Position numbers and translations under genes: made by a program
Notes under the pieces: model-generated
The model's input: only the letters and a program-made list of their open reading frames with translations
Databases searched by the model: none
Told to the model about the DNA's origin: nothing
Assembly (NCBI GenBank): GCA_009602725.1
Contig: WELB01000101.1
Location: 392,141 to 407,392 of the forward strand
DNA length: 15,252 bases
Direction: 5' to 3'
DNA from: Spirogloea muscicola
Taxonomy: Eukaryota > Streptophyta > Zygnematophyceae > Spirogloeales > Spirogloeaceae
In this document: positions 8,463 to 15,252 of the stretch, piece by piece
How the letters are laid out: the number at the start of each line of letters is the position of its first letter
Position numbering within the stretch: position 1 is the stretch's first letter

Positions 8463-11400
8463 TTAGCATTTGGCACTGTTGGCATCGTCCCGCTGCGCAA
8501 GGGGCAGCTCCAGCTGGACCGAGAAGTAGCTCTTGCCAGGTTCCCGGATGTATTGCACGTCCCCGCTCATCAGCCGCACGAGCTTACGGCATATGGAAAG
8601 ACCCAGACCCTCCTGTGACTTGCTTCTTGAGTCTGCCCGATCATACATCTGATGCACAAGGTCCTCCGGCAAGCCATCACCTGCATGTGTCACCCTGCAC
8701 ACACAATCGCAGGCCAGAACAGTTGAAGAAGGCAACAGGTGATATGGGAAGAAGAGCAACTGTGTAAGAGCTCCTTATGAGCAGCCCAAATAGCAAGGAC
8801 CAATCAAGACCACAATCCACTTGGTAGGAGTATCGGGAGCCATTAAATAATTGTACCTGAACTCCAGCTGTACAACCTCAACCCCGCCTGGCAGGCGCTT
8901 CTTGACAGGGATCACTTTGATCTCCACCCACCCAGAAGGAGGCGTGAATTGTACGGCGTTCAACAGAAAGTCTGCCATTACCTGCTGAAGCCGCACCTGC
9001 AACAAGCCCACCCAGATGCATTAGACAAGTACAATTTATAGGTGTTGTTCAACTGCACTGATTGATTGACAATCAGATTGTTCTGAAACCCAAGTCTCAA
9101 TGTACTGAACAAGCATGAGAGAACTCAGAAGGCTCACCTGGTCACCAAAGACACACATGGACTTGAACTCTGGAGGTGTATCACAGAAAAGCTGCAAGCC
9201 CTTTTTGGACGAAGTAATCATGCCTTGACTAACGACCGAATTCATCAGTGTTGCCATCATAAATTCTGCTGTGTCAAGGTCCACATACCTGCAGAAAGTA
9301 GGAGCAGAACAGTACAAGTCTAAGAGTGTGCACCGGGCCGACTAATTGTTGATCGAGTGAGTAGAACCAGGAAAGGAGCTCAATTTGCATAGCTGAACTA
9401 AGGAGGCTGCGGGTTGCATAGCAAGTGACTTAAAGAACAATCACAATTGGTAATGTCTTTGATCGGAGCAGCAAAAGCACCAATAGGACTGATACCAACA
9501 CTGCTCAGATGTTGCTGGTCACTGCAAGTCCTATTTCAACTATCAAGCTTCATTGGTTCTGGCAGGTGGACTCACCCCTCCTCAATGGAGGCAAGGTCCA
9601 TATCATCGAGGACACGGCGCAGCTGTCGCTCGCACTGGGCCGCAGTCTCTACCAGCTGCTTCTGGTCTTCTGAAAGCGCCGTGTGCTCAATAAAGCTACG
9701 GGCGAACATCATGCCGTTCAAGGGATTCTTGATCTCCTGCCTCAGGTAGGCCACCTCTTTGGCCTTGGACTCTGCCACCCTCTCTGCAGCCTTCTGCACA
9801 GCTAGGGCTTGTTGCAACTCCGCACTGGCTGTGTGCAAGAAGCAAAAAACACCAGTGATTGCTCCTTCTCCATCCACCCTCCTGCTTGCTGTCAACAAGG
9901 CGTCCACCACTTTTCCCTGCGGGACGTTCTTGCCGATAGTCTCAGAAATGTAGGTGCGCTTCCGAACAGAATGGTCTCCTCCATGCAGACGTGATGAAAA
10001 CATGCGCCAGAACGTGTCAAAGCGGTAAATGGGCTAGCTCAAAGCATGGTGAAGAGGAGGATGAGTGCAGATAACATACTTGCCGGTCGCAGAAGGCAAC
10101 AGGTATCTTGTCTGTCTCAAGGCCGTCCATGGCCCCATTGAGGGCAATCATAAGCTTGGTCATTGCATCATGGTTTCGTAACCTGAGCATGCCACCGAAG
10201 ATATCGCCCACAAGCATCCTTCCGACTGCTTGGTCCCGCTTCCAGCCCGAAACCTTCTCCATTGCTGGATTCCATTCAGTGCACAATCCATACTCTGCAT
10301 GCGACACTAGGTCAGCCACTCAGAAATGCGCCTTGTATGTCCATCATGTAGATATGTAAGCGCTGACCTGCTAGTCGAATCAACTACAGCTACTTGTTGT
10401 CCTCACCGTCGGTACCAAAGATAGGAGGTATGAGTGGATTGGGATTTTGGACTATGGTGCGGTAATCCCCAGATATCCGTGTGAACTTGTCCATGACAAT
10501 CTTCTGTCCAGTAACATCCTGTCCCACAAAGCAAACACCAACGACGCACTCGCCAACATCTCTACTTGAACAAGCGTTTACAATAAGTATAATGACATCC
10601 CCCTTCTCCTTCTTCTGTTGGCCAAAAGTCTTCAACTTGATGTCGACATTCTGCTCTTCCTCCCCTGCATGATGAAGTTTGCTGAAATTAGTGCAGTCAA
10701 AGACCAAAGGGACAATTGCTACAAGCCAAATCAGTATGTGCTCAATCAGATAAATTGTTCCTATGCAATAACAGCATGTGTGCATTGATAGATTATACGG
10801 ATGTGTGCAATAAACAAGCAACAAACATTCCACAAAGTCACATGTGCACTAGTAGGACTACATCTACCAATAGACTGTAACACACGAAATCCTTGTCCCT
10901 TTGTCTACTTAGAGTTGCGCACCATTCAGAGCAAGATAAAGCATTCTTTCCACAGTCTCTGCAGAGTCAGGATGCACAATGTCCTTGACAAGGGAGCTTC
11001 CCATAGCCTCATTGACTGGTAGCCCTGTGAGCTCCGAGACCTTAGCATTCCAGCCGTTAATGCAGCCGGCTGAATCAACAGCCAATATCGGTGCCGTGGC
11101 AGTCTCAATCAATCGGACCATCTCATTTGCCACTGTGCTCAGCTCATCCATTCCCTGCATGGTGCAATTCAAGTGGACAACTTCTGAGCACAAAGCCATA
11201 ATACAGGATGGCACTCCATGGAACACCTTAAGCAAGGTGATCAAGTATGCTGACAAGCAGGAGAACATGTCAGATGGGCCTGCAGGACTTACAGAAATCA
11301 CATACTTACCCTGTTCACTACACGAGCTCTCTAAGCATGCCTCTGCTGCAAAGAGTGTTACTTTGTCCTTCTTGGGCAGATAAGTGCTTAGGGGCTACAC

Positions 11401-14400
11401 ACAAAAAGGCTTTTGCTAGACCTGGAGTCTGAGGTCATTGAGACGAGCATGGATCATGGTCTTGGTCTCTGTGTCATCGATGTCCTGGAAAGATCCCCGG
11501 AGAATGAGCTGCAGGGAGTGAATGGCATCCATCTCCACATCCTCCCAAGGCAAGGACCGCTGCTTCACCACCTCCAGGAATGCTTTGAACGATGACCTAG
11601 GGTGCATCTTCGTCCCGTCATCCCTGACTGTCAGGAGCGTTGCCAACAACTAATCAGAAGCAGAGACAGGGCGCCAGGAAGCAAGAGATTGTGCTGCAAG
11701 GCATCCCTCCTTTGAGTATATACAAATGCCAAAATTGTCTTGTCAGCAACAAAAGAAGAATGTGACTGTGCATGCAGAAAGCAGTCGAATCAAGAGTAGG
11801 AGAGAATAGGGGTCTCACCTTCAGGGTCCTGACGGGCCCCTGCCCATTTGACCTCCTTCGCTGTGTGTGACCGGAACCAGAAAAGGAAGTCCTTGTGGGT
11901 GATCTTGGCAGCCGCCATGCCACAAACCTCACTTCCTAGCTGGTTTGCAAGTGGGTAACCAGCATCCGCAAGACTGTCCGTGCTCAGGCCGGTGGAATTC
12001 TGGAAGATGCCATGACACTTTATCAGCTTCAAGGTCACACCAACAGACGCCCATATGTGTTAGCCTCTAATGCCCCTATGAGCAAGGCAAGAGTACTCGA
12101 TCATGCCAGTAAGAAATTGATAGGTCCCTGTCACAAAGCAATAAGCGCGTCTAATTTCTGTCCCATATAAAGATCAACTAATACTAGCCCGTGATGTATA
12201 CTGCATGGACGCTGCACTCAGAAGGCGCATGAGTTTGCTAGCATTTGACAAGAAGTATGCGAAGTTCTCTCCTATTGCGACCTTGTGGTAGGTGAGGAGC
12301 CAGTCGGCGATTCCCTTGATCTCTTGCTCTGAAGGAGTGACACCTAGCAACCAAAACTTGCCCCCATAATACAGGGCTGCTCCGTCGCATTTAACCAGAT
12401 CCATAATATTGGGACTCTGAGAGACAATTCCAATCGGGGCATCTCGCAGAAGCATGTCACATAGGAGAGTCTGCAGAGAACATGAACAAAAGGAAAGTCC
12501 AACACTTGTTAAGCACAACTCAAGAGCAGGTCCCAGGTCCAATGCTCCACTACCCGCGCATAATTATCCCCACGACGAGCTGAAGTCCTCAGAAAAGTTC
12601 AAGTCATTGTGATGATGAAAGAACTAGCCTGGCAATTATTACGAAGACAATGCCTGGGCCATCCACCCACTAGCACGGCCCTCAACCACCCTGCAGGTCC
12701 TTGACATTGCATCCAGGGCACTGAGAAGAGCAAGAGATGCTAACTTGATCGGAGGTTCAGGTCACATCACAAGCCCACCTGAGTGCGAAGTATGTGCTTC
12801 TCACGAAGCTGTGCAGCTAGCTCAACCTCCATGTTCAGCTGAAGTCCGAAGACCTGCTCCAGGCACAAAAGAGATTGTACAGTTACAACCTCAATGCGTC
12901 AAGGGCTAGTTGCATCAAACAGAGACGAATGTGACAAAGCTTCCACATTTTAGCAACTTACCTGCATGAGAAATTCGCAAGCAGAGCGCAGTGGAAAGGG
13001 GACATGGCGTGGTGTCGTGTGGTGACAGACAACAAGGCCCCACAACTTGCGCCCCTGTCATGCACAGGGACGCGAGACATGAGCCTAGGCAGGCAAGCAG
13101 GTCCTGCATTAAGCAGCATCTTTTGCTATTATGGCCTGTTTCATCGCATGGCTCAAACATGAATCAAGGATGTCTGAAATATCAGATCATGCTGCTGTTC
13201 TGATTAGTGTGCTGGCTGTGAGTATTATGCTAATATGCAACAACATCGCCAAGTAGTATACTACCTTGGATTGAGCACCAGATGGAATATTGGCATCTTC
13301 CTCACTGTCACTGATGACGACAGCCATGACAAGGGAGGCAACAGATCCCATGTTTGCCATGTACTGGCGATGACAACCATGTACCCCCCTCAACGTGGAA
13401 CCTGCTAAGCTGATCGGCTGCTTGAAGCTGGTACTCTGCTGCACCTTGACCTGTGACCATGCCATTAACGACTCCATTAAGTACAAGCAGCAGCCCCTCT
13501 GAAGGTCGTGTCATAACGTCTTCAGACAGGCATATGTTGCTTGACTACCACCTGCACCTGCTGGCCTTCTTTGAAGTTGACCAGTCCCATCTGTGTTTGC
13601 CTTCACTACTAGCAAATGCCCATCTCCACCATCAGGAGGTACACTAAACAAGACGTGGCCAAGGTGCGGGTGTTGACTAAGTGGGGACAAACGTGGACTG
13701 TCACGAGTACGAATGTATCGCTCACAGACCTGAGGTGCATTGCAGTCAGTGATCATCCGGACGCGGTTTTTCATGAAGAGAAAGCGGGAAGCTTGAGGAA
13801 TGTCAGTAGCAGGGTAGTGCAGTCCAAGATAGGGCTCAAGGTCTGCCCGCCTCATTTCAGCGACCACTTCTCCATGCTCATCTGCAGCAAGCCACAGTTG
13901 ACCTTGCCCATCTATGAGATGCCACTTGTGCTCCTCTAGGCACTATGCCCGTGGGAATGCTTATGGCATTGGGATGCCTCACCAAGAATTGGTGATGACA
14001 CTGATGCAAATATGCCATGGTGGTGAGAACTTCCACACACAACTTGCCAGTGCATTGTATTGAGCACTGTTGCTATGGTGAGGAGTAGCACACACCCTCA
14101 TGAAATTTGTAGGCCATCACACGATCATAGCCAGTCAACTCGCGGACCTCCTCCACCACCGTGTCGCACAGGTGCCCTGTGACACAAAAAGACTGCTTTA
14201 CAAAAAGCCGAAAGATATCATGGTGGTCTTCTGTAGCCTTGACTCAATGCCTGCACCTGAATGCAGTGCCCTCAAGACCAACAAAGGCCCCCGGCACCAA
14301 GTGCAGACTGAGCCGGGAAAGGGGCTCAGGCAGGCTCGTACCAATGTCACCGCCAGGCAGCGACTGCAGTCTCGAGATTGCCTTGGCGGCCAGCTTGTGA

Positions 14401-15170
14401 GACTTCAAAGCTCCTGCTGCAGAGACGGCGTTGTCCGCTTGCTTGTAAGGCTCAAAGTCGATGACCAGGCCGATGTCTATCCTGTGCAGGATGGCGAGGA
14501 ACGGCTTCTGCGAGCTCCTGCACTGCACTGAGACGGGGTTCATCATGCTGACATCCCTCGAGGCCGCCGCCTTCTCCAGCGCGATGGCGCTGGCCGACGT
14601 GAACAGCGTCCGAACGTCCGTGCCGATGTCTGCGCCCACAGACAATGGCAACAAGGCTGAGAACAGCCGCTCCTTGTTGGCACGACGACCGAAGCCCGCC
14701 GGCCTTCACGACAATCCCGGGCGGCCGACGATCTCGGCCAGTCTGCTTCGTCGGGCGCTCTCGACCACAGTCACCTCCTCTGACAGGAGGGCTAGCTCAC
14801 CGAGGGCCTCGGCGTGGCCGACAGTGGGCACGGCCTGCGCGCTTAGGTCGAGCATCTCGGCCGCGTTCTCCGTGAAGGCCACGACCCGGAAGGTGGCCTC
14901 CTCCACCGCCAGCATGCAGCCGAAGGACTGCGTGATGCCGCCGCGCTGCATGCGCTGGAGGTACGCCGTGACATTGGACGTGGGCGTGCTCTCGCCCTCG
15001 CCCTTGCTGGCCGTCACCGACTTGGAGTAGTCGAACGAGTCGCCCGTCGTCTCCGACTCCGCAAACGCCTCGTCCAGCTTCGCGTCGGCGGACGTCTGCG
15101 CCACGCGCACGCCGTGCCGCGACTTGTGCGAGCTCCCCCCCGACGACGCCGACATCCTGGAGGACGACAT
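8463..15170 (-). CDS. PHY: Canonical plant-type phytochrome, 17 exons, complete
   Basis: Red/far-red photoreceptor that binds a linear bilin. Exons: 15170-14801, 14629-14342, 14176-14096, 13881-13730, 13450-13265, 13054-12962, 12853-12779, 12470-12282, 11999-11819, 11627-11422, 11154-10923, 10664-10407, 10294-10080, 9916-9576, 9288-9138, 8996-8857, 8694-8463. They join in frame to 1129 residues, a normal length. Order: Ser-rich N-terminal extension 1-65; N-PAS from 69 (YLQRMQRGG); GAF about 210-390 with Tyr242 (VMAYKF), Asp273 (PATDIP) and bilin-attachment Cys323 (LRGVHGCH); PHY about 400-590 with tongue motifs WAG (530-532) and PRSSF (548-552); PAS1 from about 620, PAS2 from about 771; histidine-kinase-related domain from about 890. 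The last has Gln902 where the H-box histidine would be (RQEIKNPL) but keeps N-box Asn1019 and the G2-like GLGLSIC. Tyr-Asp-Cys spacing equals that of land-plant phytochromes. Start: A at -3 and a typical Ser-rich beginning, but the frame stays open upstream. The clade (A, B or other) cannot be assigned by eye. Confidence 0.97.
9058..9076. repeat. Short inverted repeat in a phytochrome intron
   Basis: CTGATTG and CAATCAG form a 7-base stem around a 5-base loop in the phytochrome intron 9137-8997. It is short and AT-rich, so chance is likely. Confidence 0.5.
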
Positions 15171-15252
15171 AGTGGCGGAGGCCGCTGCCCCGCTGCGGCG
15201 CCCGAGGGCGGGCGCGGGCGCCGGCGGGAGAAAGCGCGCCGGCGGCGGCGGC
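15171..15252 (-). other. GC-rich 5' flank of the phytochrome, open in frame
   Basis: These 82 bases upstream of the chosen ATG are almost all G and C, apart from one AAA. The phytochrome frame has no stop here as far as the window edge, and its translation would be rich in Pro, Ala and Arg. It is most simply the 5' untranslated region, but a longer N-terminus starting outside the window is not excluded. Confidence 0.5.

Noticed and set aside
14461-15030. A 189-codon plus-strand open frame
   Set aside because: It is a shadow of phytochrome exons 1 and 2 and runs across the intron between them.
8463-15170. Neochrome-like or other phytochrome fusion
   Set aside because: The protein ends with an ordinary kinase-related domain and a short tail; no LOV or kinase domain follows before the next gene.
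1-15252. A new multi-gene system, mobile element, CRISPR array or RNA gene
   Set aside because: The three genes have unrelated housekeeping or sensory roles. No transposase, terminal repeats, spaced direct repeats, tRNA or rRNA sequence was seen on either strand.

Overview
The window reads as nuclear DNA from the green plant lineage. It holds three spliced protein genes and no sign of bacterial, viral or mobile DNA. Two gene families point to Streptophyta: a canonical plant-type phytochrome (PAS-GAF-PHY, then PAS-PAS and a histidine-kinase-related domain without its histidine) and a TAF4 carrying an RST domain. The phytochrome is cut by 16 introns, many inside the chromophore-binding region. 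Land-plant phytochromes usually keep that region in one long first exon, so a streptophyte alga is my best guess for the host. That is inference; the sequence does not name a species.

Layout. (1) Plus strand, 1-4601: the 5'-truncated gene for TFIID subunit TAF4, in about 13 exons. The disordered N-terminal half is very GC-rich and its exon borders are less certain than those of the conserved C-terminal half. (2) 4602-5015: short spacer between two converging 3' ends. (3) Minus strand, 7425 down to 5016: a complete 8-exon SLC25 mitochondrial carrier of 309 residues. (4) 7426-8462: spacer holding the carrier 5' flank and the phytochrome 3' flank. (5) Minus strand, 15170 down to 8463: a complete 17-exon phytochrome of 1129 residues. 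(6) 15171-15252: GC-rich 5' flank of the phytochrome, cut by the window edge.

The exon models were built by hand from reading-frame continuity, GT-AG borders and match to remembered family motifs. All introns of the carrier and phytochrome join in frame, and landmark residues in the phytochrome fall at the spacing known for land-plant phytochromes. The three genes have unrelated jobs (general transcription, mitochondrial transport, red/far-red light sensing), and nothing suggests a shared pathway or operon-like system. I found no new biological system. The points worth a second look are gene structure, base-composition gradients, a repeat-rich disordered region in TAF4 and a few small palindromes and repeats.
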